A stretch of DNA of 64,000 nt, taken from assembly GCA_963942565.1 (NCBI GenBank), contig OZ012699.1, forward strand, positions 852,643 to 916,642. Reading direction: 5' to 3'. The notes beneath the pieces were generated by a model. That model did no database searches, had not been told where the DNA came from, and saw nothing but the letters and a program-made list of their open reading frames with translations. Shown here piece after piece: positions 29,292 to 40,135 of the stretch. The stretch comes from Maea johnstoni (taxonomy: Eukaryota > Annelida > Polychaeta > Spionida > Magelonidae). The translations under genes and the position numbers were made by a program. Each line of letters opens with the position of its first letter. Position 1 is the stretch's first letter.

Positions 29292-29555
29292 CACTGCTTG
29301 CATTAATTCCTGGACTAAATGCGTGGGTAACCCGGGCATAATGCACGACCGCACGTCCGGTAACCACCACGTTTCCTGGGCATGAATGCGACCATAGGTC
29401 CCTGACTTCATAACTAAACGTAGTTTTGATTCGCATACTACGTGGGTCATTGATGTGATTGGCTTCTTTTGTCCGACATATTAACTATAGGTGTTTGTAC
29501 AACCGGGCACTGGCAGACGTCCAGTCGACTGGTACAGGAATTTAATGTCTTACTG
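29292..29555 (+). mobile_element. MITE-1 copy, complete
   Basis: 264 bp between TA dinucleotides, from cactgcttgcattaattcc to gaatttaatgtcttactg. The body matches the family throughout. Confidence 0.88.
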
Positions 29556-29639
29556 TACGTGTTAGAGCTATTGTTGCTGTAACGCCATGGACAATGGGTC
29601 ATATATAATTGCCCAGACACCAAGACGACTAGTGGGTAG

Positions 29640-29682
29640 GATGCCCAGCCTGTCCACGCAAATAGTGAAGGAATTACATGTT
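29640..29682 (-). mobile_element. MITE-1 solo end
   Basis: cccagcctgtccacgcaaat then gaaggaattacatgttgctactg before TA. This is one end of the family, next to a complete copy. Confidence 0.55.
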
Positions 29683-29778
29683 GCTACTGTAGTCGGATAT
29701 TATCTTACGTGCACTCCTTCTGTTACATATACTAGTATATCTAAAACTTAACACTTGCGAGAGTGCTGATGAATTTAA

Positions 29779-29996
29779 CCCTTATGCTGCTGGTGGCTAA
29801 TTTGGCCAATAAAAAGTTTTGCAAAAAAAACTGAAAAATCATTGACACCCTGGCAAGTGGGTACTCATCTGAGAGTACTCAGCACGAGCTATCCATTGGA
29901 TACCATTATGATAGGGTTTAGATGGCGTTGTGACTTTGAAAACATCTTTGCACCCTTTTTTACTTTTGGATGAAAGTAGCCTCAACATTATAAGGG
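29779..29996 (-). mobile_element. MITE-2 (piggyBac-like), copy E, complete
   Basis: 218 bp between TTAA sites, ends CCCTTATGCTGCTGG and, inverted, CCCTTATAATGTTGAGG. It is in inverted orientation to copies A-C. Confidence 0.85.
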
Positions 29997-30220
29997 TTAA
30001 TTAACATGCTTTTGGAGCAGATGGATACTTTATAGTAACTGTTTAGGTGCGAGTGCGCCAACACTCTCAGATTAAACTCACGTCTAACGAGTTGACGAAC
30101 GTTAACTGTCTTAGCAGGGACGTGTGTCAAAGCTCGTTAGTCGACAGTAGCTAGCATACTGACCCCCCAGGCCTACACCTGCCTGATTACTCATTAGCAT
30201 ATTTAGCACAATTAGCTCAC

Positions 30221-30396
30221 AGGGCTCCGCTGTGGCCTAGTAATTACGATGTCTGGCTCCCTAGCGCGAGTTCGCAGGTTCGAGTCTCCGCTTGATCCCC
30301 GTAAACTGATTGACTTGTTCGCTATATGAACGTGCAGCGTCATGGAGGGCTGTCCTTCAGTTGCAGAGGGACTATTCGTGACGAGATAGAAGGTTC
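30221..30396 (+). mobile_element. SINE-B (tRNA-derived)
   Basis: Box A-like tggcctagtaattacgatg and box B-like caggttcgagtctccgc are clearly spaced as in a tRNA. The body follows (gatccccgtaaactg, ggagggctgtccttc). It is interrupted at its end by the neighbouring TIR element. Confidence 0.85.
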
Positions 30397-30983
30397 CCAG
30401 CAAACATCACAGTATTGGCCCGGTACAGGCTTTATACCGGCTTGTACCACTTGTACCGTATACAGTTTAACAGTATCGGGTAAGTTTCCGAATGTGCCCT
30501 ATTAAGCTATAAGTTAAAAACTACTGATCCTAGAGCTTAAATTCTACCATCAGATTAAAGAGCACACGATTTTACATAAGATAGTAAAGTTTCATAATTG
30601 TAAATTAAATTATTTTTGTATTTTCCAGGTTTTTCCCTTCTCGTATCGGCCCTGTATCGGCCCGATACTGAAGTGGTACCGAGCCGATACTGTATAAACT
30701 GTAGCGGGCCAGTACTGGGCCATTACACTCATTGTATCGGCCTGGTACAGAATTGGTACCGGGCCAATATTGTATAAACTATACCGGGCCAGTACTGGGC
30801 CATTACAGTCAACATTATATCGGCCCTGTATCGGTCTGGTACCGGGCAGATACCGTAAAACTGTATCGGCCCTGTACAAAGAATGCATGCTTATCGTATC
30901 AGGCCGATACTGGCGTGCGGTATTGGGCCGTTACCGTAGCTGGTATTGGCCCATTACAGGGCCAATACCGTAATGTTAGCTGG
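30397..30983. mobile_element. 587-bp TIR element with GGCCNNTAC subrepeats
   Basis: The ends are CCAGCAAACATCACAG and, inverted, CCAGCTAACATTACGG, both continuing TATTGGCCC. The interior at 30640-30975 is a dense series of short units such as tatcggccctgta, gggccgatac and ggtaccgggc in both orientations, able to form many hairpins. It interrupts a SINE-B. Superfamily and target duplication are not resolved. Confidence 0.8.
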
Positions 30984-31638
30984 CTTCCGGGTTTGTATCT
31001 CGTCGCGTTAGGACCTAAGCTGTTAAAAGCAACGCAAAACCCCACTCCTTTCATCTGACGAGTTGACAGATATTAGCTATCAATGCTCGTAAGCTTACAG
31101 TAGCTGGCATACTGGGCCTCAGGCCTACACCTTCTGTCTGATTACTCATTAGCGTATTTAGCATGATTAGCTGGCAGGGATACGCTGTGCCCTAGTGATT
31201 ACGATGCCTGGCTTGATCTCCGTAAACTGATTTACCTGTTCGCTATATGAACGTGCAGCGTTGTAGAGGTCTGTCTATGGTCCTTCTGCAAGTGAAAGAC
31301 CCCTTGAAACTATTCGTCAAGAGATAGAAGCTTGCAGGTTTATATCTCGTTGCGTTATGACCTAAGCTGTTAAAAGCAACGCAAAACCCCATTCCTTTCA
31401 TCTAACGAGTTGAAGGACGTTAGCTATCAATGCTCGTTAGCTTACAGTAGCTAGCATACTGACCCCCCTGACCCACACCTTCTCTCTGATTACTCATTAG
31501 CATATTTAGCACAATTAGCTCACAGGGTTCCGCTGTGGCCTAGTGATTACGATGCCTGGCCCCCAAGCTTGATCCCCGTAAACTGATTGACCTGTTCGCT
31601 ATATGAACGTGCAGCGTTGTGGAGGGCTGTATAAGGTA

Positions 31639-31893
31639 CAGTACATATATTTAATTCTTACACCAGTCGACCGGACATCTGCCCATGCCTAGTTTTACAA
31701 ACGTCCATGAAAAATATGTCAAAAATAAGCCAAGCAGATCAATGGCCTAATAAGGTTGCGAATTGATTATACGTTCAGTAGTGAAGTCACCCATGCTTCT
31801 AGGCCCCTGAAACAGGGTGGCAATCGGGCATGCGGTTATCTAGTATGGCTGGGCTGCCCACGCATTTAGTGCAGGAATTAAATGTCAGCACTG
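31639..31893 (-). mobile_element. MITE-1 copy, complete
   Basis: 255 bp between TA sites: cagtacatatatttaattc to aattaaatgtcagcactg. It is inverted relative to the reference copy. Confidence 0.88.
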
Positions 31894-31915
31894 TACCTGT
31901 GAAACGGATTTGGAT

Positions 31916-32158
31916 TTTTATGGGAATTTTGTCTTCGTCACATTTATGCCAATTGTGGCTAATTCGTGACTAGCCAGTTGTAAGTAGTGGAGGAAACTGG
32001 AGTACCCGGCGAAAACCACTGCCCCTGTGCAACGGAAAGACCCCCTTGGAACTATTCGCCAAGAAAAAGGAATTTCTTCCCATTTCCGGGTTCCTATCTT
32101 GTTGGATATGACCTAAACCTTTGAATGTGACTTGAAAACCCATTCCTTCCTTCCCTCC
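31916..32158. mobile_element. SINE-A tail (minus) joined to SINE-B tail (plus)
   Basis: 31916-32032 matches the SINE-A body in reverse (cacatttatgccaattgtgg, gactagccagttgtaag, gagtacccggcgaaaac). 32033-32158 matches the SINE-B 3' half (ggaactattcgccaag, cgggttcctatcttgttg). Both are fragments. Confidence 0.65.
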
Positions 32159-32589
32159 ACCACTGTTGCTTTATAGTCGCCATCATACAGACCCCAAGGC
32201 AGTCATATACTGTCTGATAACTCATTAGCACAGTTCGCACTGTTAGCTCGCAGGGGCGGAGAAGCCAGTGCTGAGCCTTGTGACTTAATGAAATAGTTTT
32301 GCATTTAACCCTTTTTCACTCAATGACGCAAAAACGCGGTAAGTGAGTGCAGCTGCACTTCCTCAGTAGCGTGTTATTGCGTCATTGTATTTGTGCACTC
32401 ATTCCTATGAAGCGCATTTTTGCGTATTTTACATACTACGACTAGATCGCAGGTGTACAAATGTTTTTTAAATGATATATGAAATGACCCCCCTTTCCTT
32501 TTCTTCTTAATCTCGAGTTATTTCATGCTTATTTTCGGACTTGAAGTCCGTTTTTTATGACGGGGAAAACTACGGGAAAAGCCCCTCCA
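32159..32589. other. Mostly unrecognised sequence
   Basis: It includes TTAAccctttttcactcaatgacgc at 32305, which looks like one end of a piggyBac-like element, but the partner end was not found. Confidence 0.35.
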
Positions 32590-32925
32590 AACATGGAAGT
32601 CTCCAGATCAAAGCACGAATAGGAGCTGGCACCTCACGGGGAACCCTACGCTGCCGTGGCACCCTACTCGCCATATAAAAGAATAGGGATGTGTGGATAT
32701 GTCTATGGATACCATGCATCTAAAAGATCCCTTGGTCCTCTTTAGATTTGAAGGCTCTGCTCCTTCTCTTCCGCTTTTTCTTCTTTCACATACTTTGCCA
32801 TGGGTCTTCAACAATGGCAAAGGACCACTTTAGGAAAAAAACATTTTATTGCACTAAATGGCCTAATGTGCCAATGTGCCTTTAAGCCCTTATTCATTCA
32901 TTCATTCATTCATTTGACAGCCAGC
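32590..32925 (+). mobile_element. SINE-like repeat D, copy 2
   Basis: It is the inverted counterpart of 17583-17870: gaatagggatgtgtggat, catctaaaagatcccttgg, gtgcctttaagcccttattc, then a (CATT)n end. Confidence 0.7.
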
Positions 32926-33227
32926 CCCCGGGAGCCAGCCTTGCCATAATCATCTCCACACCAAACAGACTTGAACACTGGAATTACAGAACTTTACAGA
33001 ACCCCACCTACCATTTGAGGCACTGTTTTTCTTTGAGAAGAGGCAAGCCTTTTGTGTGATGCGGTAGACGTATTAACTGTGGAGAACGTTTGTAGGTTTT
33101 TGAACGTGTCGTAATATTTGAGAGCTGATAATAGTGAGACATAAAAATCACTTTCCACTGAAAATTCTTTCAAAATAAACTGGAATGACGCTCTGAGTTA
33201 ATACACGAGGGAAAGAAAGAAGGCAAG

Positions 33228-33452
33228 TGGTTTTGCGTCGCTTTCAAGATAGTAACCAGGAACCGGGAAGAAATTTCCTTCTCTTCACAAATAGTTCCAA
33301 GGGGTCTTTCAGTTGCAGAAGGACAAAGAAGCCTCCACAATGCCGCACATTTTTAAAGCAACCATGCCAATCCGCATAAATGGGGATCCAGCGTTGGATC
33401 AGACCTACAAACTCACGCTCAGGAGCCAGGCATTGTAATCAATAGGCCACAT
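33228..33452 (-). mobile_element. SINE-B, minus strand
   Basis: gtggttttgcgtcgctttc, then aaatagttccaaggggtc, tttcagttgcagaagga, gggatccagcg and a head remnant (tcaggagccaggcattgtaa). Confidence 0.75.
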
Positions 33453-33500
33453 CCGATCCCATAAGTAAAACGTATAGTCAATATTAATGCTTCTTATTAT

Positions 33501-33728
33501 CCCCAATGGCCGAGTGGTCTAGGGCATTGCCACTCACAGCTCGCTGTATCTTACCACTGCTCTGATATGAATCCCCGTGTGGTCATGTGGAAAAGTAAGG
33601 GTTGACTTCAGGTAAGGCAGTGGTTTTAACGGGTACACTTGTTAGCTCCACCACTCACAACTGAGGAGCCGCGACTTAGCCTAAATGTGGTAGAAAAAGG
33701 TAACGGTAATTTTAATCAAAATTCAATC
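33501..33728 (+). mobile_element. SINE-A, plus strand, near full length
   Basis: The head caatggccgagtggtctag is a good box A. Box B is eroded (gatatgaatccccgtg). The body (gggtacacttgttagc, caactgaggagccgcgac) and an AT-rich tail follow. Confidence 0.8.
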
Positions 33729-34010
33729 ATCAATTGCCCGAATGATGACAGCCAGCAACTAACCTCCACTAACATTTTTAAATCTGGTCGTTGGTAAGAG
33801 TCCCAAATTTAAATCAATCTGGCTGGAGGATTATAAAAACATTTCCTGTGACCGGGAGTTAATCGTTGATCTCTTCAGTACTCCGGTTCCCGTAATCTTG
33901 GCAACTGGTTATGTAAGATTTAGTTTCAATATGGAAGAAAATGTGTCAATGACTGAAAATCGAAATTGAATCCAAAAATGTCCGTTTATATCTTTGCCAC
34001 ATTTAAGGGG
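33729..34010. other. Possible decayed SINE-like sequence
   Basis: It contains gtactccggttcccgtaatc and ggcaactggttatgtaag, loosely like the SINE-A body. Not assigned. Confidence 0.3.
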
Positions 34011-36468
34011 GCCTGCCATAATGGCCGTGTGGCCCTCAGCTGTAAGAGACATCAAGCAGTCAGTGGCAACACCTTAGACAACTCAGCCATCAGGAAAGCC
34101 CCAAAATGGTGAGAGACAGCAAGCAGTTTGTGGAAACACCTTAGGCCATTGGGCTATCAGCGCAGTTCCTCAGTGGTGAGAGACAGCCAGCAGTCAATGG
34201 CAACACCTTAGGCCACTGGGCCATCGGGGCAGGCCCTCAGTGGTGAAGGACAGTATGCAGACAGTAGCAACAACTTAGACCACACGGCCATCAGGGCAGG
34301 CCCTCAGTGGTGAAGGACAGTATGCAGACAGTAGCAACACCTTAGACCACACGGCCATCAGGGCAGGCCCTCAGTGGTGAGAGACAGCTAGCAGTCAATG
34401 GCAACACCTTAGACCTCAAGGCCATCAGGGCAGGCCCTCAGTGGTGAGAGACAGCTAGCAGTCAATGGCAACACCTTAGACCTCAAGACCATCAGGGCAG
34501 GCCCTCAGTGGTAAGAGACAGCAAACCGTTAGTGGCAACACCCTAGACAACTCAGCCACCTAGGCAGGCCCTCAGTGCTGAGAGACCGCTCGCAGTAAAT
34601 GGCAACGCCTTAGACAACTGAGCCATCAGGGCAGGCCCCTAGTGGCAAGGGACAGCAAGCAGTCAGTGGCAACACCTTAGAAAACTAGGCCATCACAGAG
34701 GTGGATCCAGGATTCGAGAAGGGGGGGGGGAGTTCAATAAATGCATTCATGGAGGGGGCTTAGATTTGAGAAGGACCCTTTGACTTGTGATATGACTAAA
34801 CATCAGATTACCTAACCGCATTTCAGCTTAGAAAACCTCAAGTGTGTTAGGTGAGGGGGGGGGGGGTTGTTCGCTTCTCAAACTTCTAGATTATTTGATT
34901 CCTTCTAAGCCTTTGAAGAATAAATAACTGCACACCAGAGTGCCTCCGCCAGAGACAACAAGAACATAATAGAAGATTGTCCTACAGATCTACAGCCTTT
35001 AAAGTTTTAAAAGGTAGACTTTAATCTTCCATTTAACATACACAATGGTAGAACATATTATTGTGCTGTTACCCTAAAAAAAGGTCCAGGGAAACGTGAA
35101 AAAATAAAATTACAATATGTGAGAGGCAGCGAGTAGTTAGTGGCAATGCATTCGACGACTCGTCCATCAGGGCAGGCCACTAGTGGTAAGAGACAGCAAG
35201 CGGTCAGTGGCAAAACCTTATATCACTCTGCCATCAGGGCAGGCTCCTAGTGGTAAGAGACAGCAAGCAGTCAGTGGCAAAACCTTAGATCACTCTGCCA
35301 CCAGGGCAGGCTCCTAGTGGTAAGAGACAGCGAGCAGTCAGTGGCAAAACCTTATATCACTCTGCCATCAGGGCAGGCTCCTACAGTGCCGGCATTTAAT
35401 TCCTGCACTGAATGCGTGGGCAGCCCGGGCATAATACACGACCGCACGCCCGATTGTCACCCACTTTCCTGGGCATAGATGCATGGAGAACCTCACAACT
35501 GAACATAGCTTTGAATTGCAAGCTACGTGGGTCATTGATGTGTTTGGCTTATTTTTCGACCTGTTATCCATGGGTGTTTGTGCAACCAGGCACTTGCAGA
35601 CGTCCGGTCGACTGGTGCAGGAATTAAATGCCTGTACTGTAGTCGTAAGAGACAGCAAGCGGTCAGTGGCAAAACCTTAGAACATTCGTTTATCAGGGTA
35701 GGCTCCTAGTTGTAAGAGACAGCGAGCAGTCAGTGGCATCACATAAGACAATTCGGCCATCATGGCAGGCCCCTAGTGGTAGGAGACAGCTAGCAATAAG
35801 TGACAATACCTTTAACCCCACGGTCATCATGGCAGGCCCCTTATGGTAAGAGACAGCAAGCAATCAATGGCAACAACTTCGACGACTCGGCCATCAGGGC
35901 AGGCCCTTAGTAGTGAGAGACAGCAAGCAGCCAGTGGCTACGTCTTAGACCACTAGGCCATCAGGGCAGACCCTCAGTTGTGAGAAACAGCAAGCAGTCA
36001 ATGAAAACACCCTGAGAGTAGTGAGAGGCAGCAAGCAGCCAGTGACTACGTCTTAGACCACTAGGCCATCAGGGCAGACCCTCAGTTGTGAGAAACAGCA
36101 AGCAGTCAATGAAAACACCCTGAGAGTAGTGAGAGACAGCAAGCAGCCAGTGGCTACGTCTTAGACCACTAGGCCATCAGGGCAGACCCTGGCGGATATG
36201 AGAGGCAGCAAGCAGTCAATGGCAACACCTTAGACAACTCGGCCATTCGGGCAAGCCCTCAGTTGTGAGAAACAGCAAGCAGTCAATGGCAAAACCTTAA
36301 ACCACTGGGCCATCAGGGCAGACCCTGTCGGATCTGAGAGGCAGCAAGCAGTCAATGGCAAAACCTTAAACCACTGGGCCATCAGGGCAGACCCTGTCGG
36401 ATCTGAGAGGCAGCAAGCAGTCAATGGCAACACCTTAGACCACTCGGCCATCAGGGCTAGCCCCCTCA
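34011..36468 (-). repeat. Tandem array of SINE-A heads, about 67-bp unit, about 26 units
   Basis: The unit reads, on the plus strand, ggtgagagacagcaagcag, tcaatggcaacacctta, gaccactcggccatcagggc, aggccctcagt. Its inverse is the tRNA-like head of SINE-A (GGCCGAGTGGTCTAAGG...). Units run 34011-34695 and 35110-36468, separated by 400 bp of other sequence and by a MITE-1 at 35384-35639. Near 35910-36190 a compound unit of about 117 bp repeats. The 3' body of the SINE is absent, so this is a satellite, not a cluster of SINEs. Confidence 0.88.
35384..35639 (+). mobile_element. MITE-1 reference copy with TA target duplication
   Basis: 256 bp, ends CAGTGCCGGCATTTAATTCC and, inverted, CAGTACAGGCATTTAATTCC, continuing TGCAC. 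It interrupts the SINE-head array: neighbouring units read ggctcctagtggtaag, while here it is ggctccTA[element]TAgtcgtaag. The TA duplication is therefore seen directly, as for Tc1/mariner transposons. There is no coding capacity; the weak frames across it are chance. Confidence 0.93.
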
Positions 36469-37122
36469 CGTATCCGTGTAATCCGCAGGTGATACCGAAG
36501 GTTTATGTCTTACCGACGTCGTTTGTGAAAATTTATGAAATTGATCAGCGTCTCTGAAGGTCAGGCCCGCTGCCATAGATTTTGCTCCGAGGGAGGGTTA
36601 TGGGATTATAACTGAAATGAATTGTATCCTGACGGGATGAATAGAGATACGTCCCGGGGCTTAATGTATCAAGCGAGTGGGATTGGAATAAAGATGAAGA
36701 GCTTATCTTGCCTAACCTTGTTATCCTTCCTATTCATGCGCAGGACGCAGGTTTGCTTTGAACACGTTTGCAATAACCTGAAAGTAGCAATTTTAGCTTT
36801 CGTTAAGTTATGATAATCATGATCAGTTGAAGATAATCATTATGTATCAGTACAATCATTAGCAAACTATATTGGGCTAAGGTCATGCAAAGAATACATG
36901 TAACTTAGAGTGTGTTTTGTTTTTAACATGTTTCGTCTTTGTATGTATCTTTGGCTTCAATGGGTTACTTATTTGTTATGCGATCAGCCAGCTAGTTAGC
37001 CAAATCTAAGTGAATTGTATTGTCAGTGGTAAAATATAAATTACTCGTGCCATAACACGTTGTACAAGAGAAGGGGCAAGGGTCTTCCAATTTCTGATAG
37101 GGTTAGACCGCAAGTAGGATAA

Positions 37123-37123
<1 letters not shown>
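36469..37123. other. Nothing recognised
   Basis: No gene or known repeat was seen between the SINE-head array and the next microsatellite. Confidence 0.4.
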
Positions 37124-37350
<227 letters not shown>

Positions 37351-37392
37351 TGTGTGCCGTATGGTGCACATTCTCTGTAAGTTCATTAATAT

Positions 37393-37617
37393 TAACCCAT
37401 TGATACTTCAGAGTTTCTCTGGATATTGTCGTGTGGATCTTCAATACTTTGGCCGAAAGCTTCTGGAATTAAGAACAACTTTACAATATATTTCAAGGTC
37501 ATTTGTTGGTAGTGTTGTGCTTAATACTTTTCCCTCAAATCTTTTTTCAAACATACCTTGGTTTGGAAGATTTCGCCGAAATAGTCAGGCTGTTTTGGCC
37601 GCTGTGAGCATTAAGGG
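37393..37617. mobile_element. Possible TTAA-flanked MITE
   Basis: It is bounded by TTAAcccattgatac and gagcattaagggaTTAA. The right half (gatttcgccgaaatagtcag, ggccgctgtgagcatta) also occurs at 8068-8122. TTAA flanks suggest a piggyBac-like element distinct from MITE-2. The end match is weak. Confidence 0.4.
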
Positions 37618-37810
37618 ATTAAGCCCACCAAAGCCAGATGGAAATGGATGGTCGGGATAGAGCCCGGGAACTTGAGAATGTGCGTGACAGAAAGAGGCAA
37701 TGTTTCATCATAGTTATAGCATAATACATTTCCTTCTACTACATACATCACATAGTGGCAAATATATGATGAATGTCCATGTTATAAAAACGAATGCGAG
37801 ACTCTAGTTT

Positions 37811-38071
37811 CAGTGCCGACATTTAATTCCCCCACTAAATGCGAGGGCAGCCCTGGCATAGTACACGATCGCATGCCCGATTACAACCGAGTTTCCTGGA
37901 CATGGATGCAATGACCTCACAACTCAACGTAGCTTTGATTCGCAAACTACGTGGGCCAATGATGGGCTTGGCTTATTTTGTTCACCTTTTATCCATGGGT
38001 GTTTGTACAACCAGGCACTGGCAGACGTCCAGGAATTACATGTCTGATGCAGGAATTACATGTCTGTATTG
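37811..38071 (+). mobile_element. MITE-1 copy with duplicated right end
   Basis: It begins cagtgccgacatttaattcc; near the right end gcaggaattacatgtctg-like sequence occurs twice (38031-38048, 38050-38067) before tgtattg and TA. Confidence 0.85.
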
Positions 38072-38079
38072 TAGATTAG

Positions 38080-39250
38080 TTGGCCTTCCCAGCCTTTCAA
38101 GCGTTGACGATATAAGATGCATGCAATTAAGCCCCATTCTCACATTCACGATCTAGGACATGATCCGAACACGATCAAGCGATCATGTTAAGTTGAATAG
38201 AGATCAGCCTGTTGATCGGCATGATCGTATGAAGATCAGGCTGGGTCGGCGCAACTCGTACTGAGGTCAGGTGTGGCCACGACCATTTTGGAATGTTCAA
38301 AATCTGCATGTTCGATCGGCAAAACCGGCCCGGTGCGAGTTGCTGCGAGTTGCTGCCAATAGCTAGCGAGTAAACATCGTATGAAGGTCGGCGACGTCCT
38401 ATGCACATCAGACGCACATCCGCGTATTGCGTATGCAAGAGCGTGGGAAAGTTGCATACGATGTGCATATGATCTTTATTGACACTTATACGATAGCTAT
38501 TGATTGCCTATTGGTAACCTGTACGCTATTCACGATGTTTACACGTCGGCTATTGGTAAGAAAATTTTTAGTCATGTGATCGGAACTGGCAGCCATGACA
38601 GTTCGACTGCTATAGCAGACAGCGAAAAACAAGATGGTGCGACCGTTATACGATGCTCATAGGTATATCCCGACTGTCATACGCTACTCATACGCTTGCT
38701 ATACGACTTGAATACTTGAATAGCGTATAGCAGTCCTGTACGATCGTACTCCCATCGTATAGTAATCGTATTACTATCGTATAATAGTCGGGGTTTACCT
38801 ATGAACATCGAATAACGGTCATACTAAATGTGGGTTTGATCTTGAAGAAACATATTCAGGTCCAATAACTGTCCAATACCTGTCGTGTATCAGTCGGCGA
38901 CGATCGTCGTCAAACTTATAGGCATCTTATGGATATCCAATGGTAATCAAATAAGAGTCCTCTACCTCAAAAAATTTGCATAATATCGTACTCAAAACAT
39001 AGATTTTGGTCGTATGCACTACATCTGCCAGGTCGTGGCTCAGATCGTGAATGTGAGAATGGGGCTTTACGCCTGTGTCGACCATATATCCGCTATGTGA
39101 CTTGTTTGAAGTCGATGCTGTTAGATATGTTGTACTTAGATTCCCTGCTTTTCAGGAAGATCGTGATGTAATGTTGAGAGAGAGAGGGATACGTGGAGTG
39201 GACCTAACACGTATTTCCTCAAGGAAGGAAGGAATCGTGTTTACGTTGCT
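38080..39250 (+). mobile_element. LINE ORF2 C-terminal fragment, split by a Harbinger-like element
   Basis: The left piece (38080-38129) includes SVDDIRCMQL; the right piece (39067-39250) includes LCDLFEVDAVRYVVLRFPAF, then QEDRDVMLRE. They match LLKTDDVRLKRL and SLCDMYEDDNVKHLVMQCPI then LQTDRTAMFRE of the long LINE near its end. The two pieces are in different frames and the second cysteine pair is lost, so the fragment is decayed. The 937 bases between are a separate transposon. Confidence 0.7.
38130..39066. mobile_element. Harbinger-like non-autonomous element, 937 bp
   Basis: The ends AGCCCCATTCTCACATTCAC continue GATCT at both sides in inverted order, flanked by TTA on each side. A TTA target and GC-rich AGCCCC ends fit PIF/Harbinger. 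The interior is rich in short CGATCGTAT/ATACGAT motifs in both orientations and has no transposase. Confidence 0.82.
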
Positions 39251-40005
39251 TTCATGATGCAACATGATACAAACCTGATCTAGGAAGAAACTGTAGAACA
39301 CATATATGACGCGTGTCCTAAATATAGCGAATTGGGTAGTTTTCGCATCATAGCGTAAGATAAAAGTACAGCGTTTCTATATATAGCGAAGCGGAAGCAC
39401 ACGCTATGTACGCTATATATAAACAGACGCGTTATTGTGTGTTCTACAGTATCCTCTTCTTTTGACGAATAGTTCAAGGGGTCTTTCAGTTGTATGTATG
39501 TATATTCATTGACTATACAAAGAGCATAAGATATACAGTGCATCACAATTATATAGAAAAATGAACATGTAAATAACAATGCAAAAAAGGTTAGATTAAG
39601 TCTGTTGATGCAGCATTAGCTACTTATAATACCGTATATATAGATTGTTTAACACGCTTAAATGACAATTCCACCAAGTATAAAACAGAGGCCCAAATAG
39701 TTTCTTATTGTATTCTCTACTTAAACCCAAGTTCCCACCAGTGCCAACCTTCATACACGAAGTATATTGCTGTTTAAAAACCTCCTAATAGACACAAAAT
39801 AGAGGCACTTGGGGAGGCCATCCTAGCCAGTTAATAGCCTCTAAGCAGGCTGTTAGTCAACTATTAGTTAATAGCAGTAAGGTAACTGCTAATGACTAAT
39901 ACCATAATAAACTATTTGGGCTTCTGTTTTATACATGGTGGAATTGTCCTTTAATCATTATCCTTTAAACTGAAAGTAGTTCAACATCCTATAGTCGTGG
40001 TTATT
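39251..40005. other. Mostly unrecognised; one reversed LINE tail
   Basis: tatattcattgactatacaaagag at 39502 resembles a reversed CAATAAA-type LINE tail, preceded by aatagttcaaggggtctttc, a SINE-B piece. The rest is unassigned. Confidence 0.4.
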
Positions 40006-40135
40006 ATACCTCAAGATTCTTGATTCTGATTGGTCAAGGGCCATGGATTAATCGTCATGATTTCCTCACTACTTAGTAACAGGCTGTTGTCCTGCACAGC
40101 TAGGGAATTAACATGTTAATCACGGCAACATGCAG
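40006..40135. repeat. Dispersed repeat R3, copy 1
   Basis: It shares attatacctca, gattcttgattctg, ttggtcaagggccatgg, attaatcgtcatg and aggctgttgtcct with 43534-43640. Confidence 0.8.

Larger units (their letters stand above)
30083..31632 (+). repeat. Tandem triplication of a SINE-B-bearing segment
   Basis: Three units begin near 30083, 31053 and 31401 with tctaacgagttga-like sequence, then ctcgttag...cagtagct.gcatact, ctgattactcattagc, and a SINE-B head (tggcctagtgattacgatg, gatccccgtaaactgatt, atatgaacgtgcagcg). The last spacing is about 348 bp. The first unit is split by the TIR element at 30397-30983. Confidence 0.8.

Noticed and set aside
34011-36468. CRISPR-like array
   Set aside because: Units are head-to-tail without unique spacers, and the unit is a SINE head in a eukaryotic genome.
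36230-36469. Repeat protein with LMAQWFKVLPLTACCLSDPT units
   Set aside because: It is the SINE-head satellite read in one frame; unit lengths elsewhere in the array are not multiples of three.
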